The notes: generated by a model from the sequence alone, not told the origin. A stretch of DNA of 23,931 nt from Armatimonadota bacterium (GCA_026419655.1 JANZZA010000052.1:1-23931); one strand, 5' to 3'; positions 1 through 7,895 are shown, counted from the first letter of the stretch. Numbers and translations: made by a program.

Positions 1-27
1 AGGCCCGAGACCGCGCACCGTGACTGC

Positions 28-56
28 TTGCCGAGGATGGGAGACGTGTCTTTAAA
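28..56 (+). promoter_or_regulatory. Possible sigma70-type promoter upstream of first flp pilin
   Basis: TTGCCG at 28-33 and TTTAAA at 51-56 are separated by 17 nt, each matching 4 of 6 consensus positions. The pair lies about 58 nt upstream of the first pilin start, a reasonable place for the promoter of the whole Tad cluster. A 10-nt GC palindrome (CCGCCGGCGG, 57-66) follows directly. The match is weak, and the region upstream of the window is unseen, so this is only a candidate. Confidence 0.25.
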
Positions 57-113
57 CCGCCGGCGGCCCATCAACGGCAGCAGTGCGTGCAAAGTTCAAG
101 GGAGGTCGGATGC

Positions 114-281
114 ATGCGCAAGTTCTGGAAGGATGAAGAAGGCCTGACTACTGTAGAGTATGCGCTGCTTTTGGCGCTGCTCGTCGTGGCCGCGCTGGCC
201 GTGTGGACTGCTTTTGGCGGCACCGTCCGCAACTCTGTCGCTCAGTCGCAGAACGCGATCGAGGATGCGGCCACTCCGTAG
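114..281 (+). CDS. flp: Flp-type prepilin 1 (type IVc/Tad pilin)
   Basis: A 55-residue class IVc prepilin, predicted to be the main subunit or one of several subunits of the Tad pilus. It has a short charged leader ending EEG (G10), then LTTVEYALLLALLVVAAL. Cleavage after G10 would leave Glu at +5 and Tyr at +6, the Flp signature recognised by the TadV peptidase, followed by a single hydrophobic helix and a short polar tail. The ATG at 114 is preferred over a GTG at 87 because AAGGGAGG (98-105) sits 8 nt before it and the leader then matches its paralogs in length. It is the first of four pilin genes and is followed by a strong hairpin at 315-358. Identification as an Flp pilin is secure. Which paralog is the main pilin is unknown. 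Confidence 0.93.
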   Translation: MRKFWKDEEGLTTVEYALLLALLVVAALAVWTAFGGTVRNSVAQSQNAIEDAATP

Positions 282-314
282 CCGCAGGGCCACGGAAGCG
301 CTCGACGACTTGCC

Positions 315-358
315 GAGTGGACGGCACGGTTGCCAGTCGCCTACCGTGCCGTCCACTC
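315..358 (+). promoter_or_regulatory. Perfect 16-bp inverted repeat hairpin between pilin genes 1 and 2
   Basis: GAGTGGACGGCACGGT (315-330) and its exact reverse complement ACCGTGCCGTCCACTC (343-358) flank a 12-nt loop. An uninterrupted run of eight T (384-391) follows 25 nt after the stem. The stem is very stable but the T tract is not adjacent, so this is not a textbook intrinsic terminator. An attenuator, or a 3' stabilising hairpin that keeps the first pilin message abundant, fits its position 33 nt after the pilin 1 stop. The inverted repeat is seen directly and the role is inferred. Confidence 0.6.
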
Positions 359-476
359 CTATCGCGGAACCCTGGCCCGTCAGTTTTTTTTATTGTTGCT
401 TTTGAGCGCACGGTGTGGTAGATTTGATCCCGCCCGACGAGCAAGTCAGGGTAACACTTTAGCGGAGGCTCCTGAG

Positions 477-647
477 GTGAGGGTCGGAGATTTTTGGGGC
501 AGCGAAGACGGAATCACGACTGTCGAGTATGCGCTCTTACTAGCGCTTATCGTGGTCGCCGGTCTAGCGGTCTGGTCCCAGTTTGCTGCGACAGTGCGAA
601 ACGCTGTGGCTAGCGCCAAGAACGCCATCGAAGCGGCGGGCACCTAA
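477..647 (+). CDS. flp: Flp-type prepilin 2 (type IVc/Tad pilin)
   Basis: A 56-residue Flp prepilin. The leader ends SEDG (G12), followed by ITTVEYALLLALIVVAGL with Glu +5 and Tyr +6 after the predicted cleavage. The rest is one hydrophobic helix and a short Ala-rich tail closely resembling pilin 1 (shared pattern TVRNxVAxxxNAIE). The GTG at 477 is chosen because AGCGGAGG (461-468) lies 8 nt upstream. The reading frame is open further upstream to 330, but that extension has no ribosome site and would destroy the short leader. It is the closest paralog of pilin 1, so the two could be alternative major subunits. Confidence 0.9.
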   Translation: MRVGDFWGSEDGITTVEYALLLALIVVAGLAVWSQFAATVRNAVASAKNAIEAAGT

Positions 648-805
648 TGGAACGGTTGGGACATTTCGCTGTGCTGTGTGCGCTCCACGGAGCGTGATGG
701 CAAGGAACGCGCGATAGGTGGGTGTTGGGGGATGGGCATGACGGCCCCAAATGAACTGAGGCAGCGCAGGCGTCCTGATAAGCGTTAGCTCTTGGGGGTG
801 CCGGC

Positions 806-988
806 GTGAAAGAACAAAGTTGGCCGTGGGGCGACGAAAGCGGAATGACCACGGTCGAGTATGCTTTACTGCTAAGCTTGCTAGTGGTAACAGTCGTAGG
901 GCTCTGGGTTGGGCTGGGGCGTACGTTGGTTGATGCTTGGTGGACAGCGAGCAACCATATGGAAGCTATGGCTCAACCGAGACCGTAA
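806..988 (+). CDS. flp: Flp-type prepilin 3, divergent
   Basis: A 60-residue Flp-type prepilin with leader ending ESG (G13) and then MTTVEYALLLSLLVVTVV, so Glu +5 and Tyr +6 are kept. The start is GTG, preceded by a G-rich GGGGGT (794-799). The C-terminal part after the helix is unlike pilins 1 and 2: it has Trp residues (DAWWTASNHMEAM) and no VRNxVA pattern. This points to a minor or specialised subunit rather than a redundant copy. It is separated from pilin 2 by 158 nt with no gene, in which CGCTC-CACG-GAGCG forms a short hairpin. Confidence 0.85.
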   Translation: MKEQSWPWGDESGMTTVEYALLLSLLVVTVVGLWVGLGRTLVDAWWTASNHMEAMAQPRP

Positions 989-1112
989 GACGCTGGCGCC
1001 GGGTACCGGTTTTTGCTGAATTACCAGGGTATGCTAATCGGAAGATAGGTGAGAATGTGCAGGTAGCTGCGCTAAGCGAAAAAAGTATGGTTCTGCGTGG
1101 AGGGCTGGGAGG

Positions 1113-1367
1113 ATGGCGAGGTCACAGAAAAATAGACGAGGGTTCGCTTTGAGACACGCCTGGCAAATGGCGTCGCGGTTGGCTTCAGGTGTTATAGGGC
1201 AGGAGTGCAGAGGAATCAGACGTCGGGGCGTTGCGACGGTCGAATACGCTTTGTTGCTGGCACTGTTAGTGATTGTCGGAGCCGCAGCTTGGGGAGCGCT
1301 GTCGGAAAGCATGGGGCACCTGTTGCAGAGGGTTGCTAACTCCTTTTCCACCATACCGAATCCGTGA
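1113..1367 (+). CDS. Flp-like prepilin 4 with unusually long leader
   Basis: An 84-residue protein with the Flp core RRRG-VATVEYALLLALLVI. The predicted cleavage after G39 leaves Glu +5 and Tyr +6, then one hydrophobic helix and a short tail. The 39-residue, Arg/Lys-rich leader is three to four times longer than those of the three paralogs upstream. The ATG at 1113 is supported by GGAGGG (1099-1104) 8 nt before it, so the long leader is probably real rather than a misplaced start. A downstream GTG at codon 40 would remove the cleavage site. It lies 31 nt before the prepilin peptidase gene. It could be a minor pilin or an initiating subunit. Confidence 0.8.
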   Translation: MARSQKNRRGFALRHAWQMASRLASGVIGQECRGIRRRGVATVEYALLLALLVIVGAAAWGALSESMGHLLQRVANSFSTIPNP

Positions 1368-1398
1368 GGCCTGAGCCAACGCAGCTCGAGGAACGCCG

Positions 1399-1935
1399 AT
1401 GGGGCTCAGGGACTTCATTATCTGCGCAGTTCTCTTCCCCCTACTCTTGATTTGTGCGTACACGGACGTGCGCTTCGGCAAAGTCCGTAACGTGGTGACA
1501 ATACCGGGGATGATCCTTGGTCTGGCAATCAACACGGGCTTCGGCGGATGGTCTGGTCTGGGCTTCGCGGCAGCAGGGCTTGGCCTGGCGTTTGGAGTAT
1601 TCCTGCTCCTCTCCCTGTTACTCGGTCGGGTGATGGGCGCTGGGGATGCAAAGCTGCTGATGGCGGTAGGGTCTCTGGTAGGCCCCAAGCTCCTGGTATG
1701 GAGTATGGTCTACGGGGCAGTGGTGGGTGGAATGGTTGCTGTCGGTACCGCCCTGGCGAAAGGGCGACTGAAGAAGGAAATCGTGGGTCTGCTCACATCC
1801 ATCGCGGGGCGGTTGACCGGGGTGGCCAAACTGGACTATTCTGAGAGCGATAGTTTGCGTTTGCCGTATGCTATCCCGTTGGGGCTCGGAGCGCTAATAG
1901 CATTGGCAATGCATGGCGGGGTGACAGGAATATGA
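1399..1935 (+). CDS. tadV: Prepilin peptidase, A24 family (TadV/CpaA)
   Basis: A 178-residue polytopic membrane aspartyl protease that removes the leaders of Flp pilins and TadE-type pseudopilins on the cytoplasmic face. The two catalytic Asp are visible: D23 in AYTDVRFGKVRN and D83 in the GxGD-type motif MGAGDAK. Several hydrophobic segments separate and follow them (about residues 6-22, 32-46, 52-76, 86-118 and a last one near 158-174). The length fits TadV, which lacks the N-terminal methylase domain of PilD. It follows four pilin genes and overlaps the next gene by 4 nt (ATGA). The basic loop around residues 120-130 is not diagnostic. Confidence 0.92.
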   Translation: MGLRDFIICAVLFPLLLICAYTDVRFGKVRNVVTIPGMILGLAINTGFGGWSGLGFAAAGLGLAFGVFLLLSLLLGRVMGAGDAKLLMAVGSLVGPKLLVWSMVYGAVVGGMVAVGTALAKGRLKKEIVGLLTSIAGRLTGVAKLDYSESDSLRLPYAIPLGLGALIALAMHGGVTGI

Positions 1936-2420
1936 CGCACAGAACCCGGATCCGGCCTAGAAGGGATAGTCCCAGCTCGGGAACGGCAACGGTTGAGCTT
2001 GCCTTAATACTGCCAATTGTTCTTCTCATGCTCTTCGGAATTATCGAGATGGGGCTGCTGTTCAAGGACCACTTAATGAACCAGCAAGCTGTGCGCGAGG
2101 GGGCGAGGGCTGCCGCTCTGGGTGCGACGCCAGCCCAGATTAGTTCGGCAGTCTCGGCAGCGGCTTCCACTCTTGACCCATCGAAATTGAGCATCCGGTC
2201 CGAATACCGTGTGTGGTCTGGGACGGGTTGGAGCGGGTGGATGACCCTTGGTACTAGCAATGACGGCACTGCCAATAATGCGCCGCCGGGTGCCCAAATA
2301 AGAGTCAGCTCAACTTATCGCCACAGACTAGTCACTGGTGCGCTGTTTCGATGGATGGCCGACGAACCTCAGACAAATGTAATTATACTGAGGGCTGCAG
2401 CTATTTGCCGGCGTGAGTAG
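1932..2420 (+). CDS. tadE: TadE-like pseudopilin
   Basis: A 162-residue TadE-family pseudopilin. A basic leader ends SSG (G17), followed by TATVELALILPIVLLMLFGI, with Glu at +5 after the predicted cleavage and a single N-terminal membrane helix. The typical NQQAVREGARAAALG stretch follows, and the remaining hundred residues form the periplasmic part. The start codon overlaps the stop of the peptidase gene (ATGA, 1932-1935), so the two are translationally coupled. Many Tad loci encode TadE together with TadF and often TadG; no TadF or TadG is seen here, so this may be the only pseudopilin. A 146-nt gap without a gene separates it from cpaB. Confidence 0.88.
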   Translation: MTHRTRIRPRRDSPSSGTATVELALILPIVLLMLFGIIEMGLLFKDHLMNQQAVREGARAAALGATPAQISSAVSAAASTLDPSKLSIRSEYRVWSGTGWSGWMTLGTSNDGTANNAPPGAQIRVSSTYRHRLVTGALFRWMADEPQTNVIILRAAAICRRE

Positions 2421-2566
2421 TTCGACGGCGTGTGCCACAACAAAATGCTAACCACTGATGCCGCTGGCTAGAAGCCTGTTCGGGGTCGGGGGACGGCGAG
2501 TATTTCAGTAAGACATTAACGACAGAGCTTGATACAGGACGGGACCGCTAAAGGGGAGGAGACAAC

Positions 2567-3547
2567 ATGCGGCTGACACGTCGGCAATCTATCGCAGTAG
2601 CCGTAGCGTGTGGCGTCCTGGCAGCGTTGTTGAGCTATGCCTACTTGAGGCGTGCTGCTGTGGCAAGACAGCCTACTGAGCCCACCACTGTCACTGTGGT
2701 GTATTCGCGGGCAAACGCTGAACCTGGCGTGCGTGTCGTCCCTTCCATGCTCGCCACGCGCACCGTGCCAGCCGACCAGGCTCCGGCCGACGCCATCCGT
2801 TCGACCGACGAGGTTGACGGTTGGGTCGTAGTCGCTCCCATTTCCGCCGGAGATATTCTCACAACCAGCAACGTACGGCGTCCGTCGGCCGCTATGGGCC
2901 TCGCTTTTCTAGTTCCTGAAGGTATGCGCGCTGTTACGGTTGCCCTGGACCAGGTAAGTGGTGTGGCAGGTCTGGCGAAGCCGGGCGACCACGTGGATGT
3001 GATAGCAACCTTCGACTTGCCGGGCGCAGACCTGACCGTTACCCGAACCGTTCTGCAGGATGTAGAAGTTCTGGCGGTTGGCAGCGAGGTAGTACCGACC
3101 GAGGAGGAGCAGGCTGAAACACCACCGGCGGAAGGTGCGCCCGCGCAGCCCCGCCAGCAGGCCAAAGTGGAGCCGACAGCCACGCTTGCAGTTACGCCTG
3201 AGGAGGCCGAGAAGCTGGTTCTGGCCGACAGCGAGGGGAAAATCAGGCTGGCTTTGCGGCGTGTCGGAGACCGGAGCTTTGTGCAGGTGCCTCCGGTGGT
3301 GAACTGGAACCTCATTGGGTATCGTCCGCCGTCGGAGAAAGAGGTTGAACCGCAGCCTGCAGCGGCGCAGCCGTCGGGGTTGTATCCATCACCTACAGTT
3401 CCGGGATCGGTGGTGGGTGGACCTGCGCCTCCGCCAGGACCCGCACCTCCGCCTAGACAGCCATCGCCAGCGGCGTCCGCGCCAGCTCCACAGAAGCCTG
3501 CTGTTGAAGTCTTCCGAGGCAGTGAGCGGGAGGTGATCGTACCATGA
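2567..3547 (+). CDS. cpaB: Flp pilus assembly protein CpaB/RcpC
   Basis: A 326-residue CpaB/RcpC family protein. In Tad systems it associates with the secretin in the periplasm. An N-terminal membrane anchor spans about residues 8-27. A SAF domain lies near 42-104 (VVPSMLATRTVPAD, PISAGDILTTSNV), and the RcpC domain near 115-240 (MRAVTVALDQVSGVAGL, KPGDHVDVIATF, TPEEAEKLVLADSEGKIRLAL). An acidic and Pro/Ala-rich insert (about 176-205) interrupts the RcpC domain, and a Pro-rich tail (about 254-310) ends the protein. AAGGGGAGG (2550-2558) precedes the ATG by 8 nt. The last codons overlap the secretin start by 4 nt. The Pro-rich tail may act as a flexible spacer across the cell wall. Confidence 0.92.
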   Translation: MRLTRRQSIAVAVACGVLAALLSYAYLRRAAVARQPTEPTTVTVVYSRANAEPGVRVVPSMLATRTVPADQAPADAIRSTDEVDGWVVVAPISAGDILTTSNVRRPSAAMGLAFLVPEGMRAVTVALDQVSGVAGLAKPGDHVDVIATFDLPGADLTVTRTVLQDVEVLAVGSEVVPTEEEQAETPPAEGAPAQPRQQAKVEPTATLAVTPEEAEKLVLADSEGKIRLALRRVGDRSFVQVPPVVNWNLIGYRPPSEKEVEPQPAAAQPSGLYPSPTVPGSVVGGPAPPPGPAPPPRQPSPAASAPAPQKPAVEVFRGSEREVIVP

Positions 3548-5346
3548 CACGCCCCCTTGGCTCCTGCCGAAAAGACATCGCGCGGGCGGCGGCGGCAAGC
3601 GCGCTGGTCGTCATCTGCGCACAGGTGTTGGGGGCTGCTCAGGCCCTTACTTTAGTCCCAGGCGGCAGCCGCGTACTTCCTTTCAAGGAGATGCGGCGGG
3701 TTGTACTCGTTGATCCCGCCGTGGCAGATGTTGTTGTCGCGTCACGCTCGGAGCTCGTAGTGTTCGGCAAAACGGTTGGCGTGACGAAGCTGTACGTGTG
3801 GGACGCCCGAGGGCGACACGAGTACGCTATTAACGTCCAGGGGCGGCCATCCACGACGTTGCTCGTCCGGCGGCTCAACGACTTATTGCCGGCTTGTCTA
3901 ACGGTCAGGGCTCTGGATGAGAAAACCATTCTGCTTACCGGAATTTGTGCCTCTACCATGGAGCGGGAGCGGGCTTTGGAGATCGCCAAAAAGGTGGCGG
4001 GCGACGTGCGTGTAGTGGATGTGATTGGCGTTGTTGGCGACGAACTTACTCCAGCCGAGCGCGTGGCCGCACAACTGAAGCTGCTGTTCGGGCCCAACTA
4101 TGAATATCTCGTGTGGGGTGAGAAGACGGTCATCGTGCGCGGCCCGATGAGCCCCGACACCATGCAGGACCTCACGAAAATCACCGAGGGCCTGGGCGGT
4201 GAGTGCAAAGTCGTACTGGTGCGGGCACCGTATGCGGGAGCGGCCCCGCCCGTCATGGAAATAGCCGATGCTGTCGGGCGAGATTATAAGGTGTGGGCGC
4301 TACCGAATGGGACCGTGGTCGTAGAGGGCGAGGCCCAGTCTCAGGCGGCACTGGACCGCGTCAAGGGAATCCTGGGTGCCTTTTCGGACCGGGCGGTTAT
4401 TGTAAATTTGGTAAGCCTGGCGCCCCCGCGAAGGGTCTCTGCAGCCGCGTGTGCCGAGCTTTTGACGGCTGCGCTTGGGGAAGCTTTCACCGTACGCGTG
4501 GTAGGCGAAGACGCCATTGCCATAGAGGGTACGGTGCCCACCGAGGATGCGTACAAGAAGATTGCGGACCTGACCAGCGTGGTCGCCAAAGATGTGCGGG
4601 TGATCAACCTGGTGCACGTGTCGGCGCCTGAAAAGCGGCGCGTGGTTATCCACGTGAAGGTCGTGGACCTAAACCGAGATGATTTGAAACGATACGGCGT
4701 AGATTGGGGGCAGATAGCTGGCGGGGAGTTTCGCGACCAACCTATCATCTTCCAACTGGAGAGGGTTCGGAACAACGTGTACCCGCTCGGCAACCTGCTC
4801 CATGCCCTCGAGCAGGAGAACCGGGCGAAGATACTGGCAGAGCCCAACCTGGTGGTTAACGACGGGGAAGAAGCCAGCGTGATGGTGGGGGGCGAGATTC
4901 CCATTCCGATCGTTCAGCCAGGCGGAGCAGGCGGCGGGGGCGGTTTTGCCGCTATTACAATTGAGTACAAACCCTTCGGAGTCAATCTGAGGGTGAAGCC
5001 GGAAATCACGGAAACGGGACTGGTGAAGACAAAAGTAGAACCAGAAGTGAGCACTGTAGATTACACGAAAGCGGTAAGCTATTCTGGCTTCCTCATACCA
5101 GGATTAGCTACCCGCAAGGCATCAACGACGGTGACCCTGGCTCCAGGGAGCACGCTCGTCATCGCCGGGCTCATACGTGAAGATGAGTATGTGGCGGTGA
5201 AGCAGATTCCGCTGCTGGCTAAGCTGCCGATGATTGGGGAACTGTTCCGCAAGCGCGAGACAAGCCGCGTGAAGACGGAGCTTGTTATTTTCCTGTCTCC
5301 CGAAATCCTTGCTGAAGGAGCCGAGCAGGTCCAAGCTGAAAAATAG
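3544..5346 (+). CDS. cpaC: Secretin of the Tad pilus (CpaC/RcpA) with four BON-like repeats
   Basis: A 600-residue outer-membrane secretin forming the pilus exit channel. A signal peptide (about residues 1-34, ending AAQA) is followed by a pilus/secretin N-terminal domain (about 35-101, LPFKEMRRVVLVDPAVADVV). Four consecutive BON-like units then follow at about 104-164, 172-230, 235-293 and 297-359, each an alternating strand-helix-strand with a central IxxxG-type turn. The secretin core follows (about 365-590), with hallmark NLVVNDGEEASVMVGGEIPI and LLAKLPMIGELFR, then ELVIFLSPEIL. A Gly-rich loop (about 460-467) is the usual gate region. CpaC-type secretins usually have one BON domain, so the repeat count is unusual. 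Coupled to cpaB by ATGA overlap. Confidence 0.93.
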   Translation: MTRPLGSCRKDIARAAAASALVVICAQVLGAAQALTLVPGGSRVLPFKEMRRVVLVDPAVADVVVASRSELVVFGKTVGVTKLYVWDARGRHEYAINVQGRPSTTLLVRRLNDLLPACLTVRALDEKTILLTGICASTMERERALEIAKKVAGDVRVVDVIGVVGDELTPAERVAAQLKLLFGPNYEYLVWGEKTVIVRGPMSPDTMQDLTKITEGLGGECKVVLVRAPYAGAAPPVMEIADAVGRDYKVWALPNGTVVVEGEAQSQAALDRVKGILGAFSDRAVIVNLVSLAPPRRVSAAACAELLTAALGEAFTVRVVGEDAIAIEGTVPTEDAYKKIADLTSVVAKDVRVINLVHVSAPEKRRVVIHVKVVDLNRDDLKRYGVDWGQIAGGEFRDQPIIFQLERVRNNVYPLGNLLHALEQENRAKILAEPNLVVNDGEEASVMVGGEIPIPIVQPGGAGGGGGFAAITIEYKPFGVNLRVKPEITETGLVKTKVEPEVSTVDYTKAVSYSGFLIPGLATRKASTTVTLAPGSTLVIAGLIREDEYVAVKQIPLLAKLPMIGELFRKRETSRVKTELVIFLSPEILAEGAEQVQAEK

Positions 5347-5357
5347 GCAAGGCTACC

Positions 5358-6566
5358 ATGACCCGCACGACGGTTTTGGTTACGGAGGTCCATCCCGGCG
5401 AGGGGGAGGAAGTAGCCCAGGTTCTGGTGCAGTCCGGGGAGATAGAGGTAATCGCGTACGCCCAGGATGCTCTCGAGGCGGCGCAGGCGGCTTATAGGCT
5501 GCGGCCTGACGCGGCTGTGCTGTGGGCCGACCTGCCTGGCATGAGCGCGCTGGAGTTGTGTGACCTGATTGTACGAACTGCGCCAGAGGTGGCGCCGGTA
5601 GTACTTACCCGTGCTAATGCGCCAGACCTGACAGTAGAGGCGATGATGGCCGGGGCGAGAGCTGTGGTGCGCGAGAGTGACATCGCGAGGTTGCCAGCGA
5701 TACTCGCGGAGCTGCAACAGGTCCGCCAGCAACTTCCCCGTGAGTCCATACAGGCTGTTACTGACACCGCCAAGGCACCCGTGCTGGTGGCTGTAGTTGG
5801 TACGAAGGGCGGCATTGGCAAGACGACTATTGCAGTCAATCTAGCGGTACTTCTGGCCCGCAAGCACGGGGAAAAAGTGGCGCTGGTGGACATCCCTGGC
5901 CAGCTCAGCGACGCCCACGTATTCTTGGACTTGACGCCGCGACACAGCTTCGGGTCCTTGGCAGAGGTGTCAGCCTTTGACGCGGACTTCGTGGCGCGAA
6001 TCATGAGCGTTCACGAGAGTGGAGTTCACTACCTGGCAGCAACGGGTGACAGCGCCGGGGAACAGATGGCGCGCTCAAGCGAAGTTACAGTCGAGTTGGC
6101 CAGCCAGGTGCTCGCAGCCCTGAAGAGGCGGTTCACGGCGGTGGTGCTTGACTGTCCGCTGTCCTACTGGCCGCTGGCCAGCTATGTTCTGCGCCGGACG
6201 CATGTGGTCATAGCCGTGGCCACGCTTGAGGACATGGCAGCCCTGCGGAGCGCTTTGTCTCTCCGCGAGTTATTGTTGTCGGCTGGTTTGGATGACGAGC
6301 GGGTGGTTCCCTTGGTGAACAAGGTGCGGCGAGGGAGTCCCCTCACCGTGGAGGATTTTGAGCGCGTCACAGGCTGGGCTTCGCCCGTGAGCGTGCCGGA
6401 AGACGAGAAGAACTGCGCAGCAGCTCTAAACGAAGGGGTGCCGTTGGTCCTGCGAACGCCAGGTTCGCCAGCCGCTGAAGTCTTGGCCAGACTGTCCCTT
6501 CATGTCTTGCAGAAGGCTCGGCTGGCGGCCGGAATGAGTACCGGTAAACCCCAGGTGACTGCTTAG
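5358..6566 (+). CDS. tadZ: TadZ/CpaE-type pilus localisation ATPase with pseudo-receiver
   Basis: A 402-residue TadZ/CpaE protein. This family positions Tad pili at the cell pole and belongs to the ParA/MinD ATPases. Residues 4-122 form a receiver-like domain in which the phospho-acceptor position is Trp (W56 in PDAAVLWADLPGMS), so it cannot be phosphorylated there; degenerate receivers are common in this family. Residues 141-390 are the ATPase, with a deviant Walker A KGGIGKT (150-156), the switch-like LVDIPGQLSDAHVFLDL (176-192) and a Walker B-like AVVLDCP. The gene begins 11 nt after the secretin stop, with AAGG just upstream, and is followed by the motor ATPase gene. Confidence 0.9.
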   Translation: MTRTTVLVTEVHPGEGEEVAQVLVQSGEIEVIAYAQDALEAAQAAYRLRPDAAVLWADLPGMSALELCDLIVRTAPEVAPVVLTRANAPDLTVEAMMAGARAVVRESDIARLPAILAELQQVRQQLPRESIQAVTDTAKAPVLVAVVGTKGGIGKTTIAVNLAVLLARKHGEKVALVDIPGQLSDAHVFLDLTPRHSFGSLAEVSAFDADFVARIMSVHESGVHYLAATGDSAGEQMARSSEVTVELASQVLAALKRRFTAVVLDCPLSYWPLASYVLRRTHVVIAVATLEDMAALRSALSLRELLLSAGLDDERVVPLVNKVRRGSPLTVEDFERVTGWASPVSVPEDEKNCAAALNEGVPLVLRTPGSPAAEVLARLSLHVLQKARLAAGMSTGKPQVTA

Positions 6567-6591
6567 TCCTTTGGGGGAGGTAGGCTGAGTC

Positions 6592-7893
6592 ATGGCTTTT
6601 TTGGATCGCAGCGGCGATAGAGCATTAGCTGACGAGTTGCGCCAGCGAGTGCACCAGCGACTGCTCGTGGAGACCGAGTTCCCTGTCCTGCAGCGCATGG
6701 GGACTGAGGACTTGCGGGCGCGGATAGCGGAAATACTTGAATCAGAGCTTTCCCAACGCCAGCTAGACCTACCTGCGCGGCTGGTTGACCAACTACATCA
6801 GGAAGTGATGGACGAAGTTGTTGGCTATGGGCCGATCCAGTCGCTGATTGAGGCTCCAGAGATTACGGAGATTATGGTAAACGGACCTCACCGGGTGTAC
6901 GTGGAGATTGCAGGTCGCATTCATCTTACAGACCGGCGGTTTGTGGACGACGAGCATGTCCTGCGCATCATAGACCGCATTGTTGCGCCGCTGGGGCGGC
7001 GGGTGGACGAGAGCATGCCGATGGTGGACGCACGCTTGCCCGACGGGTCTCGCGTGAATGCCATAATCCCGCCGCTTGCTCTTAATGGGCCGTGCCTGAC
7101 AATCCGGAAATTCTCTCGCACTCCATTGACCCCGGCCGCACTGGTGGACCTGGGCACGCTGTCAGAGGAAATGCGCATATTTCTGGAAGCTTCGGTGCAG
7201 GCGAGACTGAATATTCTGGTTTCCGGCGGCACGGGCAGTGGCAAGACGACGACGCTCAATGCTCTCTCCAGTTTCGTGCCTGAGGAGGAGCGTATCATCA
7301 CAATAGAGGATGCGGCCGAGCTGCAGCTTCAGCAGGAACACGTCATTTCCCTGGAAAGCCGGCCACCGAACATCGAGGGTAAGGGCGAGATTACTATTCG
7401 CCAACTGGTCCGCAATGCCCTCAGAATGCGGCCCGACCGAATCATCGTCGGCGAGGTGCGGGGCGCAGAGGCTCTTGACATGCTCCAAGCTATGAACACG
7501 GGCCACGATGGTTCCATGAGTACGCTTCATGCCAACAGTCCGCGTGATGCCCTTGCTCGGCTTGAGACAATGGTGCTAATGGCCGGGACCGAGTTGCCAT
7601 CGCGGGCGATACGAGAGCAAATATCGTCGGCCCTGCACCTCATAGTCCACCAAGCGCGACTGCGCGACGGTAGCCGCAAGATCACCCACATCACCGAAGT
7701 GCAGCGCATGGAGGGCGACCACATCACGCTCCAGGATCTGTTTGTGTATCGTCAGCGTGGTGTTGACCGACAAGGCCGGGTTGTGGGCGAGCACGTGGCA
7801 ACGGGGGCGACGCCGTTGTTCATCGAGATTTTTGAGGCCGAGGGCGTACCGCTACCGTTGGATGTCTTTGCACCGCCGGAGATGAGACGATAG
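6592..7893 (+). CDS. tadA: Tad pilus motor ATPase TadA/CpaF
   Basis: A 433-residue secretion ATPase of the CpaF/TadA branch that powers Tad pilus assembly (and in some species retraction) at the cytoplasmic face. Motifs in order: an N-terminal domain containing GYGPIQSLIEAPEITEIMVN (78-97), Walker A GGTGSGKT (212-219), Asp box RIITIEDAAEL (233-243), Walker B RIIVGEVRGAEA (283-294) and His box TGHDGSMSTLHAN (303-315). All catalytic elements are intact, and the length is typical for CpaF. GGGGGAGG (6573-6580) stands 11 nt before the ATG. TadB starts 2 nt after the stop. Confidence 0.96.
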   Translation: MAFLDRSGDRALADELRQRVHQRLLVETEFPVLQRMGTEDLRARIAEILESELSQRQLDLPARLVDQLHQEVMDEVVGYGPIQSLIEAPEITEIMVNGPHRVYVEIAGRIHLTDRRFVDDEHVLRIIDRIVAPLGRRVDESMPMVDARLPDGSRVNAIIPPLALNGPCLTIRKFSRTPLTPAALVDLGTLSEEMRIFLEASVQARLNILVSGGTGSGKTTTLNALSSFVPEEERIITIEDAAELQLQQEHVISLESRPPNIEGKGEITIRQLVRNALRMRPDRIIVGEVRGAEALDMLQAMNTGHDGSMSTLHANSPRDALARLETMVLMAGTELPSRAIREQISSALHLIVHQARLRDGSRKITHITEVQRMEGDHITLQDLFVYRQRGVDRQGRVVGEHVATGATPLFIEIFEAEGVPLPLDVFAPPEMRR

Positions 7894-7895
7894 AG

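Noticed and set aside
330..476. N-terminal extension of pilin 2 to the ATG at 330
   Set aside because: It would begin inside the 16-bp hairpin, lacks a ribosome site, and would add 49 residues, including an extra hydrophobic stretch, to a pilin leader of normally about 12.
2641..3315. - strand open frame (224 codons) opposite cpaB
   Set aside because: It is Ser/Thr/Arg-rich and antisense to a clear SAF-RcpC protein.
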